Source of the DNA: an uncultured Flavihumibacter sp.
Lineage (GTDB): Bacteria > Bacteroidota > Bacteroidia > Chitinophagales > Chitinophagaceae
Assembly (NCBI GenBank): GCA_902168105.1
Contig: CABHOY010000047.1
Span: forward strand, 62,001 to 126,000
DNA length: 64,000 bases
Reading direction: 5' to 3'
The first letter of the stretch is position 1, and each line of letters starts with the position of its first letter. Shown in pieces: positions 51,808 to 59,351 of this stretch. A model generated the notes under the pieces. It saw only the letters and a program-made list of their open reading frames with translations. It had not been told where the DNA came from and did not search any database. The position numbers and the translations under genes were made by a program.

Positions 51808-51815
51808 CAAAGTTA
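51808..51815 (-). promoter_or_regulatory. -7 promoter box for pyrG (TAACTTTG)
   Basis: A perfect TAnnTTTG lies 98 nt upstream of the pyrG start codon, giving a leader of roughly 90 nt. Confidence 0.6.
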
Positions 51816-51982
51816 AGACAAATTTAAAGTGCTCCAAAAGGGATTTTCACATTCCGTTGTAATTCTACATATAACAGTTTAATAATAAGTCACTTCTATC
51901 TAAAATCAACTTTCATAATTTTACAAACCGTGAAATACTTGCACAGCTTTGCATTTCTTATGCCTGTCATGAAACTTCTTCC

Positions 51983-51990
51983 TAATTTTG
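51983..51990 (+). promoter_or_regulatory. -7 promoter box for the acyl-CoA thioesterase (TAATTTTG)
   Basis: A perfect TAnnTTTG lies 19 nt upstream of the ATG at 52010. Confidence 0.55.
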
Positions 51991-52009
51991 CGCCGTAACA
52001 AATCAGCAT

Positions 52010-52525
52010 ATGACATTAACGCCCAAGCGTGCGCAGGACTCCGTAATCCAAATGACGGAACTGGTTTTGCCCAACGATACCAACACTTTTGGCAACCTTA
52101 TGGGAGGCCGCCTTATGTACTGGATGGACATAGGCGCAGCCCTGGCCACCATGAAACATTGTAGCGCCCCCGTAGTGACTGCGTCCGTAGATAATATTTC
52201 TTTTGAAACGCCCATTAAGCTGGGCAATGTGGTACATATTGAAGCGAAAGTGAGCAGGGCCTTCTCCACTTCAATGGAAGTCCACCTGCGTGTATGGGGA
52301 GAAGATCCGGTACAGCAATACCGTTATAAGTCTAATGAGGCTTTTATGACGTTTGTAGCACTTGATCCTAATGGTAAGTCCAGAAAAGTACCTCAGATCA
52401 TCCCGGATACTGAAGAAGAAAAACAATTATATGAAGGCGCCATGCGCAGACGCCAGTTACGTCTGATACTGAGTGGTAAAATGAAACCTCAGGACGCGGA
52501 AGAACTGAGAGCATTGTTCATTTAA
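52010..52525 (+). CDS. Acyl-CoA thioesterase (hotdog fold)
   Basis: This 171-residue single hotdog domain has VLPNDTNTFGNLMGGRLMYWMD, with the catalytic Asn/Asp region, and VTASVDNISFETPIKLGNVV and LRVWGEDP. These are typical of YciA/BACH-like acyl-CoA thioesterases, which hydrolyse acyl-CoA to free acid and CoA. Chain-length preference cannot be read. It is monocistronic, with its own promoter and a strong terminator at 52541. Confidence 0.9.
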   Translation: MTLTPKRAQDSVIQMTELVLPNDTNTFGNLMGGRLMYWMDIGAALATMKHCSAPVVTASVDNISFETPIKLGNVVHIEAKVSRAFSTSMEVHLRVWGEDPVQQYRYKSNEAFMTFVALDPNGKSRKVPQIIPDTEEEKQLYEGAMRRRQLRLILSGKMKPQDAEELRALFI

Positions 52526-52540
52526 TAAACTCATCTGCTT

Positions 52541-52573
52541 CTCCCCGGACAATCCTGTATGTCCGGGGAAGGT
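52541..52573. terminator. Terminator between the thioesterase and the HD hydrolase
   Basis: TCCCCGGACA (52541-52550) pairs perfectly with TGTCCGGGGA (52559-52568). It lies between two convergent genes; the T tract is short (GGTTTACC). Confidence 0.75.
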
Positions 52574-52580
52574 TTACCAT

Positions 52581-53249
52581 TTAACTTTCTCCCTCCCACT
52601 CCTTATAAAACTTCTCCAGGAAGGTCTCCATAAAGGCGTGTCTTTCCATAGCCATTTGACGGCCTGTTCCTGTATTCATTTTGTCTTTCAGCAATAACAA
52701 TTTCTCGTAAAAGTGATTGACTGAAGGGGCCGTGCTATTCTTATACTGCTCCTTTGTCATATGCAGGTCGGGTGCAATGCCCGGGTCGTAGATCGCCCTG
52801 TTCTTAAATCCTCCGTAGTTAAACGTACGGGCGATCCCGATAGCTCCAAGCGCATCGAGACGGTCGGCATCCTGCACCACCCCGAGTTCAGGCGAATAGA
52901 ATGCACCTGCATTATGGCCACCCTTAAAAGAAATGTGTATGATTATATTCACCACCTGCAGGATGATCTCTTCTGGCACACCAGCCGATTCAAGATAGGT
53001 ACGGGCTTTTTGCGGCCCAACATTTTCATCGCCATTATGAAATTTGGAGTCGGCGATGTCATGTAGCAAGGCGCCCAGTTCTACCACCAGCATGTTTACC
53101 TGCTCTCCGGCAGCGATCTTCTTAGCCAGCTTCCATACACGATAAATATGCCACCAGTCATGTCCGCCTTCGGCGTTGGCCAGCTCCTTTTTTACAAATA
53201 ATTCGGTTTGCCCGATCAGTTGTTGTGCATCTGTATTGTATTGGCTCAT
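52581..53249 (-). CDS. HD-domain phosphohydrolase (YedJ-like)
   Basis: The 222-residue protein carries the HD metal site in order: GGHDWWHIYRVW (His), GALLHDIADSKF (HD) and VQDADRLDALGAIGIAR (Asp). This pattern matches the YedJ/metal-dependent phosphohydrolase family, whose physiological substrates are unknown. It is a different subfamily from the RSH-like protein at 410. The gene is alone on its strand and is followed upstream by a 1-kb gene-poor region. Confidence 0.85.
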   Translation of the reverse strand: MSQYNTDAQQLIGQTELFVKKELANAEGGHDWWHIYRVWKLAKKIAAGEQVNMLVVELGALLHDIADSKFHNGDENVGPQKARTYLESAGVPEEIILQVVNIIIHISFKGGHNAGAFYSPELGVVQDADRLDALGAIGIARTFNYGGFKNRAIYDPGIAPDLHMTKEQYKNSTAPSVNHFYEKLLLLKDKMNTGTGRQMAMERHAFMETFLEKFYKEWEGES

Positions 53250-53340
53250 GGCGCCAAATATATTATTTCTTATGGCAGCCGCAATAGAAGGGGGTACAAT
53301 AACAGGAAAAACGAAGAAAAGGAGAAACTGATAAGGAGGC

Positions 53341-53520
53341 TCATAGCATAAACTGGTTTAGAATTATTGTTGTATCCCTCCTTCCTTCTTTCGGTTTCTC
53401 CCCCCTGGTTTCCGGCATGCAATGTAGAATGATCAGGGATCTTGCTTCACTAAGATATTCTTCGTTTTTCCTTCTGATTGGTCTTAAAATCCGTTTGATC
53501 AATTTTGGTGCATTAGCCAT
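53341..53520 (-). CDS. Possible small protein of 59 residues
   Basis: The ATG at 53520 opens a frame reading MANAPKLIKRILRPIRRKN at its start and ending QFML before TGA. It is basic (many Lys/Arg in the first 20 residues) and has no transmembrane segment. No ribosome-binding or promoter element is convincing, and I know no homologue. Such a frame can arise by chance in 1 kb of DNA, so this is a weak call. Confidence 0.2.
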   Translation of the reverse strand: MANAPKLIKRILRPIRRKNEEYLSEARSLIILHCMPETRGEKPKEGRRDTTIILNQFML

Positions 53521-53560
53521 CTTATAAGATTGAAATAGTGGCCGGCAATTAGTTTAAAAA

Positions 53561-53821
53561 CGTCCCCTTAAAAAAGGGGACGACCGCGATGTAAATTCTG
53601 GTTGATAAAACTATAAAGATCTTCATGGCTTCTTTTTTAAGGAATACCTTAGCGAGGCCCCTTTTGGGCCTCTGGCATAAGGTATATACTTCAGGGAAGC
53701 GGGAATACTTTGATATTCATTGGCGCGGCGTAAGACGGGAAAAATAAAGCCCTTACTGCGAGGTCAAAAAATTTGTTGGCCTTGCTGACCCTAGTATAGA
53801 ACCCTCCCCCGTCTTTTACCG
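53561..53821. ncRNA. Candidate structured RNA (three hairpins)
   Basis: Hairpin 1 is 53561-53569 with 53574-53582 (9 bp, CGTCCCCTT). Hairpin 2 has a perfect 8-bp outer stem (53644-53651 with 53678-53685, ATACCTTA/TAAGGTAT) and a perfect 7-bp inner stem (53654-53660 with 53666-53672, GAGGCCC/GGGCCTC). Hairpin 3 is a long-range stem, 53726-53739 with 53808-53821 (12 of 14 positions pair), enclosing a GGTCA/TGACC stem. The strand is not clear. I do not recognise RNase P, tmRNA, SRP or 6S signatures. Confidence 0.35.
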
Positions 53822-54280
53822 CTGAATTGTTAATGTTAGAGATAAACCCTTTCAGTATATCAATGTTTTAAGAAGAAGCTATTAACAGGTTATCATATGA
53901 TAATACTTTCGACTGATTTTAATGTCTTTGAGCTGCTCCTTCTATTTTTGCTCGTTATTTAATAAAGCTATTAGTATATATTAAATATAATAATATTTCA
54001 ATATCCTCTAACAATTTAGATAAACACGCGCATATATTCATAATTTCATTATAAAAATATGAATCATCATTCGTATTTCACAGAAATATCACCATAAACA
54101 TAAACATATATTTATTTATAATGTAACTGGAAAGTAGTTACAAGCAGTTGAAAGAGGTTGAAACAGGATTGCTATTTAACTGAAACAAATTGGTGTATTA
54201 CCACGCAGGCCGGTATCCTTATACCAGCCAACAGACCATTATAAATTCAAGAAAGTAGAGAAATATAGGGTTACGAGGGA

Positions 54281-54862
54281 TCAATCTTTTCGAACCAGGA
54301 CGTCGGTGATCCTGTTCAATTGCTTTACCTTTTCTGTAAAATCACCTTTCAGCCTGTCTCTTATCACCTGTAGTTTATCCAATACGTCGTTAATAGAGCC
54401 AGGGATCACTTCCTGCAAAACTTCTTTCAGTCGTTTAGCGACGGTAGGGGATTTCCCGTTGGTCGATATAGCTATCTTAAGGTGGCCTTTCTGCACTATG
54501 GAGCCTAAATAAAAATCACACAGTTCAGGGGTATCAGCTACGTTTATCAGCACCCGGCTGCACTTCGCCTTTTCCCAGATATACATGTTCAGTTCAGGGT
54601 CGTTAGTTGCTGCAATGGCAAGATCCTTTCCTAACATATCGCCGCAGGAAAATGGTTTCTGGATCAGCTCCACGTTAGGTGCATGCCTGACAAGTTCTGT
54701 CAGCTCCGGTAAAAACCAGGTAGCAACAATAGTAATATTGGCCTGTGGACAATTCTCCAGTAACGCATTTACTTTTTCATGACCAATATTTCCCCCTCCT
54801 ACAACAAGGACGTGCAGGCGGTTTAACTTGAAAAATACCGGGAAAAGATGATTTTCTTCCAT
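54281..54862 (-). CDS. sirC: Precorrin-2 dehydrogenase / sirohydrochlorin ferrochelatase (Met8p/SirC type)
   Basis: The 193-residue protein begins MEENHLFPVFFKLNRLHVLVVGGGNIGHEK, containing the NAD-binding VVGGGNIG, and has TNDPELNMYIWEKAK and the ISTNGKSPTVAKRLKE segment. This corresponds to the N-terminal dehydrogenase/chelatase part of CysG, or Met8p, which turns precorrin-2 into sirohydrochlorin and may insert iron. The start at 54862 is the family start; 19 extra residues in the open frame are not conserved-looking. It is the third gene of the sulfite reductase-sumT-sirC operon. Confidence 0.88.
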   Translation of the reverse strand: MEENHLFPVFFKLNRLHVLVVGGGNIGHEKVNALLENCPQANITIVATWFLPELTELVRHAPNVELIQKPFSCGDMLGKDLAIAATNDPELNMYIWEKAKCSRVLINVADTPELCDFYLGSIVQKGHLKIAISTNGKSPTVAKRLKEVLQEVIPGSINDVLDKLQVIRDRLKGDFTEKVKQLNRITDVLVRKD

Positions 54863-54934
54863 AATGGTGCTATTACTGATCACACATGACAGGTTACGTA
54901 CTGTCCCGTAACCCATCATGTGTAATATATAAAG

Positions 54935-55711
54935 TTATACTGCTATTTTCAGCTGCTCTGCTATCTTTTCCTGTACCGCCTGGAAGGCTTCATGAAAACG
55001 AACCACCTCTCCTACTACGATAATTGCCGGGTTGCGCAGATTATCACGCAAGGCTATTTCTTTCAGATCGGCTACATTTCCTATGCCTATCTTCTGGTCT
55101 GGCAGTGTCCCATTCTGGATAATAGCGGCCGGCACATTGCCTCTGCCCTGTGCTACGTATGCTGCTGCGATCTCCTCCAATTTGCTCATCCCCATGAGCA
55201 CTACAACTGTAGTATTTGCCTGGACAGCATAAGCCAGGTCACGGGATAAGCTCCCACTCTGTGTGGTACCGGTCAGGACCCAAAATCCTTCACTCACGTT
55301 ACGCGCGGTAACAGGTATCCTGTTGATACCTGGTACAGAGATAGCACTGGTAATACCTGGCACGACTTCCGTATCAATGTTAAATTGCTGGGCGAAGGCT
55401 AGCTCCTCCTGTCCGCGGCCAAATACAAAAGAATCGCCACCTTTTAGGCGTACCACGCTGCCATAAGTCAGCGCGTATTTCACGATCATGCGGTTGATCT
55501 CATCCTGCGAGTACACATGCATACCAGCCCGTTTACCAACGAAGCGCTTCAGGCAATTGCAAGACGCATGCTCCAGCAGCTCATTATTGGAAAGTGCGTC
55601 GTAAAGGATCACCCTTGCCTGCTGTATGGCCTTCAGGCCTTTTACAGTGATCAGCTCCGGATCTCCGGGTCCTGCGCCTACCAATGTCAATTTCGGATGT
55701 ATATTTTGCAT
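54935..55711 (-). CDS. cobA: Uroporphyrinogen-III C-methyltransferase (SumT/CobA)
   Basis: The 258-residue enzyme makes precorrin-2 by methylating uroporphyrinogen III twice with SAM. Signature motifs are LVGAGPGDPELITVKGLKA at the N-terminus, VRLKGGDSFVFGRGQEE, and VVPGITSAISVPGINRIPVTAR. The gene follows the sulfite reductase by 36 nt and precedes sirC by 72 nt on the same strand. The operon therefore provides siroheme directly to the reductase. An ATG three codons upstream is the alternative start. Confidence 0.94.
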   Translation of the reverse strand: MQNIHPKLTLVGAGPGDPELITVKGLKAIQQARVILYDALSNNELLEHASCNCLKRFVGKRAGMHVYSQDEINRMIVKYALTYGSVVRLKGGDSFVFGRGQEELAFAQQFNIDTEVVPGITSAISVPGINRIPVTARNVSEGFWVLTGTTQSGSLSRDLAYAVQANTTVVVLMGMSKLEEIAAAYVAQGRGNVPAAIIQNGTLPDQKIGIGNVADLKEIALRDNLRNPAIIVVGEVVRFHEAFQAVQEKIAEQLKIAV

Positions 55712-55747
55712 AGTGTACATTTAATAAGATGTGATAACCGCAAGCGT

Positions 55748-57862
55748 TTATTGTGCTACAGCTGTTGCTGGCTGTTGTCTGAATGAATGCGCCTGCTGGT
55801 AGAAATCAGATGCCTGTTGATAATACTGTTTTGCAAAGCTCTCAGATGGTTCATTCTGATTGATCTGCAGTACCAGTGTTTTGAAGCTGCCTTCCAGCGA
55901 CCATTTACCGGTTTCAACAAAGTGTTTGTCGAAATCGTTGATGATACCTGTCTGTGTGTTACAGCTTACGCCTTCTCCCAGTAACAGGGCTTTCGCCGTC
56001 TGTACGAAAGTGGAGTAAGCGTGATAAATACCGTCAGCATATTGCTTTTCATCCAGTGCTATTTTAGCTGATTGCAGCTTTTCTTCACCTTCAAACAAGA
56101 GAGTAGCTACCAGGTCGATCACCACACTGGCGCATTCTCCTACACCGATGGCAGTTGCAAACTTGTCGCCCTGACCCCAGTCCACGAAATCTTCATCAAT
56201 CAGGGAATTCAAATCTGTCAATGGTTTCAGAAGATCGTAAAAATATCTTTCACCCTGGCGATCGTAGTAGTCATTGAACTTCTCATCTTTCTGGCCATTC
56301 GCTTCAAAGTCTTTCAGCAGGGTACGGAGTACATCCGGGCCTCTTTTACTTGGCACCTTGATCACTTTATCGGCAACACGGCCTACGCCGTCTCCAACAA
56401 TACCTCCACCCAGAAGCACCTGCAATGCCGGTAATACCTTACCACCGCTTTTCAGGGAGCTTCCATGGAAACCAATGGCAGCAATACCATGCTGACCACA
56501 GGAGTTCATACAACCGCTTATCTTGATCTTAATGTCTTTGTTATATACGAGATCAGGAAATTCATCCTGGATCACCAGTTCCAATGCGGTAGAAATACCA
56601 GTGCTGCTGGATATAGCCAGGTTACAGGTATCAGTACCCGGACAAGCTGTGATATCGGCTATGCTGTCAAAACCCGGTTCAGCAAAACCAGCTGCGTCCA
56701 ATACGCTGAATACATAAGGCAGATGTGCAGGCAGGATGTACTTCAGCAACAAACCCTGATTGGCAGTAACACGCACGTCATTAGCAATAGCAGGTTTGAG
56801 ACCTTCTATCAGCTGACGGGATATTACTGAGCTAATGTTTCCCAGAGGAACACGTACGTAAGCAGCATAGTAAGCGGCCTGGCGTTGCTGGAAAACGTTT
56901 GTTTGTTTCCATGCCTCATATTTCTTCGGATCTTTAATAGTATATGCAGGCAATACCACGTCGGCAGCCGGCAGTTCAGGGTCTGCCCAGGCATCAGCAT
57001 CCACATGGAAGGATTTGGACCTGATAGCAGTATATTCTTCCTCTACCAGACGCTGGAATTCTTCAAAACCGATCTTCTGTATGAGGAACTTCATACGTGC
57101 CTTATGACGGCTGGCCCTTTCGCCATGACGGTCAAATACACGCAGGATAGCTTCTATATATGGAATGAGCTGGTCTTCTTCCAGGAACTCATAACCTACA
57201 TGCGCCAGGTAAGGCTGCGCACCCAGGCCACCACCTACCAGTACCTTGAAACCACGTACTTCACGTCCATTTTCAACCCGTACCTTAGGTATTACACCCA
57301 GATCGTGCATGAAGGACCAGGCAGTATCTGCAACACTGCTGGAGAAGGACATTTTAAATTTACGGCCCATATCCTGGCAGACAGGGTTACGCAGAAAATA
57401 CCTGAAGGCAGCATCTGCATAAGGGGTCACATCAAACGGTTCTTCCGGATCAATACCGGCCTTGTCTGAAGCTGTAATGTTACGCACCGTATTACCACAT
57501 GCCTCACGAATAGTGATATCATCCAAGTCTAACTTGCTCCACAGTTCAGGCGTCTTTTCCAGGCTCACGAAGTGGATCTGAATATCCTGACGGGTGGTCA
57601 GGTGCAGATTACCGGTGGAATACTCGTCGGATACGTCTGAAATACGTTTCCATTGTTCCAGCGTCATCTTGCCATAAGGCAGTTTGATACGGATCATCTG
57701 TACACCTGCCTGGCGCTGGCCATAAATGCCTCTCGCCAGACGCAGACTACGGAATTTTTCTTCCGGGATCTGTCCTTCGCGGAATAAACGGATTTTCTTC
57801 TCCAACTCTATGATATCTCTCTCAACCACAGGATTTTCCAATTCGGTTCTGAAGCTTTGCAT
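55748..57862 (-). CDS. Siroheme sulfite (or nitrite) reductase fused to a C-terminal HEPN domain
   Basis: Residues 1-570 form the siroheme/[4Fe-4S] reductase with duplicated ferredoxin-like halves: STGNLHLTTRQDIQIHF, then the cluster ligands Cys407-x5-Cys413 and Cys451-x3-Cys455 (ITACPGTDTCNLA, SGCMNSCGQHG). About residue 575 to the end is a helical HEPN-type domain (VVIDLVATLLFEGEEKLQSA, ADGIYHAYSTFVQTAKALLL). I see no R-x4-6-H nuclease motif in it. The ATG at 57862 is chosen because the preceding in-frame start is TTG. The operon context (sumT, sirC) supports sulfite reduction for assimilation; nitrite cannot be excluded. A 240-nt leader precedes it. Confidence 0.88.
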   Translation of the reverse strand: MQSFRTELENPVVERDIIELEKKIRLFREGQIPEEKFRSLRLARGIYGQRQAGVQMIRIKLPYGKMTLEQWKRISDVSDEYSTGNLHLTTRQDIQIHFVSLEKTPELWSKLDLDDITIREACGNTVRNITASDKAGIDPEEPFDVTPYADAAFRYFLRNPVCQDMGRKFKMSFSSSVADTAWSFMHDLGVIPKVRVENGREVRGFKVLVGGGLGAQPYLAHVGYEFLEEDQLIPYIEAILRVFDRHGERASRHKARMKFLIQKIGFEEFQRLVEEEYTAIRSKSFHVDADAWADPELPAADVVLPAYTIKDPKKYEAWKQTNVFQQRQAAYYAAYVRVPLGNISSVISRQLIEGLKPAIANDVRVTANQGLLLKYILPAHLPYVFSVLDAAGFAEPGFDSIADITACPGTDTCNLAISSSTGISTALELVIQDEFPDLVYNKDIKIKISGCMNSCGQHGIAAIGFHGSSLKSGGKVLPALQVLLGGGIVGDGVGRVADKVIKVPSKRGPDVLRTLLKDFEANGQKDEKFNDYYDRQGERYFYDLLKPLTDLNSLIDEDFVDWGQGDKFATAIGVGECASVVIDLVATLLFEGEEKLQSAKIALDEKQYADGIYHAYSTFVQTAKALLLGEGVSCNTQTGIINDFDKHFVETGKWSLEGSFKTLVLQINQNEPSESFAKQYYQQASDFYQQAHSFRQQPATAVAQ

Positions 57863-57931
57863 AGTCAATATTTTCTTGGTGGTAAATTATCAGATATTAA
57901 AACGTTATACTTCCTTATCTTTTATAAAACG

Positions 57932-57963
57932 CAGAGCCCCCGCGTATTAAATCGGAGGCTCTG
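57932..57963 (-). terminator. Terminator-like hairpin inside the sulfite reductase leader (possible attenuator)
   Basis: CAGAGCC...GGCTCTG forms an 11-bp stem with one mismatch (57932-57942 with 57953-57963) and a 10-nt loop. On the minus strand it is followed by CGTTTTATAAAAG. It lies about 70 nt before the start codon and within the transcribed leader. Confidence 0.5.
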
Positions 57964-58009
57964 TATATCTTGTTTGATACTTGATTGATCAATTCTCCTT
58001 ATACATCTA

Positions 58010-58045
58010 CGCCTCCTCACCTACCATTGCACAGGAGCAATGGCG
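58010..58045 (-). promoter_or_regulatory. Structured element in the sulfite reductase leader
   Basis: CATTGC (58025-58030) pairs with GCAATG (58037-58042), and outer CGCC (58010-58013) can pair with GGCG (58042-58045). A purine-rich single strand lies between (GTAGGTGAGGAGG on the minus strand). It could be a ligand- or protein-binding element; I recognise no known riboswitch class. Confidence 0.35.
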
Positions 58046-58085
58046 CCCATAACACAAAAAAACACTATTCATTCCTATATTTCCC

Positions 58086-58104
58086 ATTAGTTTAGTAGAC
58101 TAAT
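58086..58104 (-). promoter_or_regulatory. Operator-like palindrome at the sulfite reductase transcription start
   Basis: On the minus strand TTAGT-CT-ACTAA (58103-58092) lies directly downstream of the -7 box, followed by AACTAAT, so that ATTAGT/ACTAAT half-sites are also mirrored. A repressor bound here would cover the start site. Confidence 0.45.
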
Positions 58105-58105
58105 A

Positions 58106-58113
58106 CAAAGTTA
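58106..58113 (-). promoter_or_regulatory. -7 promoter box of the sulfite reductase operon (TAACTTTG)
   Basis: A perfect TAnnTTTG lies 243 nt upstream of the start codon. Together with the hairpins at 57932 and 58010 it defines a long leader and explains most of the 509-nt gap to the HAD gene. Confidence 0.6.
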
Positions 58114-58339
58114 AAAATATAGGGGAGAATTCCAAAAGTAATTTTGGCCCTAAAAACCTGAGGGAACGGCCCTTTGCCAGACCGGCCAGAACCATATATT
58201 TCCAAAAAAGTGACGGTATGCATACCTACACTGGAAAGGAGCCCTCCTGGACCCTGCAGATGCCATAACCATTGATTATACTGCATAACTATTATTTATG
58301 CGGGACCGGAAGCCTTATCACTTTCTCCCAACTCTGTAT

Positions 58340-58347
58340 TAACTTTG
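58340..58347 (+). promoter_or_regulatory. -7 promoter box for the HAD phosphatase (TAACTTTG)
   Basis: A perfect TAnnTTTG lies 24 nt upstream of the ATG at 58372. It overlaps the first codon of the longer open frame (58345), which supports the downstream start. Confidence 0.65.
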
Positions 58348-58371
58348 CGTCGCAGAACAAAAGAAAAGTGC

Positions 58372-59031
58372 ATGATAAATACGGTGATTTTTGATATGGA
58401 CGGGCTATTAATAGACTCCGAGCCACTTTGGGGGAGAGCAATGAGGGAAGTCTTTGCTACAGTAGGAGTAGACCTTACCATGGAACTGGCCAGCCATACT
58501 ACTGGTCTGCGTACTGCAGAAGTGGTGGACTACTGGCATAATTACTTCAAATGGGAGGGTAAAGACAACACCCAGGTTACCAATGAGATAATAGATACAG
58601 TTATTAACAAGATAGTGGCGGAAGGTGAGGCTATGGAGGGATTGGAATATATACTGGACTATTTTACAAAGAAGAATTTCAAAATAGGACTAGCGTCCTC
58701 TTCTCCCCTGCGGCTGATAGAATCTGCTGTTGACCATATGGGTATCAGGGACAGGTTCCACGCTATTTCTTCCGCTGAATTTGAGTCACACGGTAAGCCT
58801 CATCCGGCTGTATATCTGACTTGTGCTAAACAACTGGGCAGTACACCGCTTGAATGTGTAGCTTTTGAAGATTCAGTAACGGGTATGACAGCTGCCAAAG
58901 CTGCCCGTATGAAGACTGTAGTGGTACCTGAGGCGCATAATCGCCAGAATATCCGGTATGCCCTTGCAGACGTGCAGCTTAACTCCCTGTTGGAGTTCAA
59001 CGACGAAATACTGGCCCGTTTACAGGCGTAA
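58372..59031 (+). CDS. hxpB: HAD-family sugar phosphatase (HxpB/YniC-like)
   Basis: This 219-residue beta-phosphoglucomutase-like HAD protein has the nucleophile motif VIFDMDGLLIDSEPLW (motif I, Asp-x-Asp), LASSSPLRLI (motif II), a Lys in SHGKPHPAVYL (motif III) and AFEDSVTGMTAA (motif IV). The cap domain is of C1 type. The SEPLWGRAMREVF segment and length resemble E. coli YniC/HxpB, a hexitol or 2-deoxyglucose-6-phosphate phosphatase. Substrate range is an inference. It is followed by an 11-nt repeat array and a terminator. Confidence 0.85.
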   Translation: MINTVIFDMDGLLIDSEPLWGRAMREVFATVGVDLTMELASHTTGLRTAEVVDYWHNYFKWEGKDNTQVTNEIIDTVINKIVAEGEAMEGLEYILDYFTKKNFKIGLASSSPLRLIESAVDHMGIRDRFHAISSAEFESHGKPHPAVYLTCAKQLGSTPLECVAFEDSVTGMTAAKAARMKTVVVPEAHNRQNIRYALADVQLNSLLEFNDEILARLQA

Positions 59032-59087
59032 ATTTCAGGCTCCTGGAATCCGCCTAGTATTGGACCGGCTATCTGACCTCGAGGTAT

Positions 59088-59153
59088 CATCTACGCTTTA
59101 TACACGACGCATACAGGACGTATACACGACGCATCCCCGAGACATCTCTACTA
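59088..59153 (+). repeat. Tandem 11-nt unit array (array locus 4)
   Basis: Six consecutive 11-mers in register: CATCTACGCTT, TATACACGACG, CATACAGGACG, TATACACGACG, CATCCCCGAGA and CATCTCTACTA. Two units are identical at a 22-nt interval. It lies 57 nt after the HAD stop codon. It shares 13-mers with the array at 38733 and the unit design with the arrays at 1970 and 30614. With the two terminators at 59172 and 59297 it explains the 320-nt gap 59032-59351. Confidence 0.8.
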
Positions 59154-59171
59154 CGACATTAAATATATAAG

Positions 59172-59212
59172 AACTAAAAAGAGCAGACGTAAAGTCTGCT
59201 CTTTTTAGTTTA
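59172..59212. terminator. Strong terminator after the HAD phosphatase
   Basis: A perfect 17-bp stem (59172-59188 with 59194-59210) has a 5-nt loop and carries A and T tracts within its ends. It can act in both directions. Confidence 0.9.
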
Positions 59213-59296
59213 TGGAGATAACCAGCCTTCATTATTCCGGGCTGGCCCAGGCTGGCAATCCCGTGGAGAGTATAGCATTGGTAAGCTGTAAATGAA

Positions 59297-59326
59297 GAAG
59301 GGTGTCCCGTAACCGGAACACCCTTC
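59297..59326 (-). terminator. Terminator of rpsA
   Basis: GAAGGGTGT (59297-59305) pairs with ACACCCTTC (59318-59326). On the minus strand it is followed by TTCATTT. Confidence 0.7.
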
Positions 59327-59351
59327 ATGTATTTCAACAACCTAAAAAAGC

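Larger units (their letters stand above)
53250..54280. other. Gene-poor region of about 1 kb
   Basis: No open frame of 60 codons or more is present on either strand. A 59-codon minus-strand frame (53341-53520) starts MANAPKLIKRILRPI, but it lacks a recognisable upstream signal and family. The middle part (53561-53821) holds three strong hairpins. From about 53870 to 54180 the sequence becomes markedly A+T rich, unlike the flanking genes. A stem GGCCGGTAT/ATACCAGCC at 54208-54229 lies downstream of sirC. The region may hold an RNA gene or be the scar of a lost element. Confidence 0.6.

Noticed and set aside
54122..54180. CRISPR-like repeat ending in GTTGAAAC
   Set aside because: GTTGAAAG and GTTGAAAC occur once each close together, but there is no repeat-spacer periodicity.
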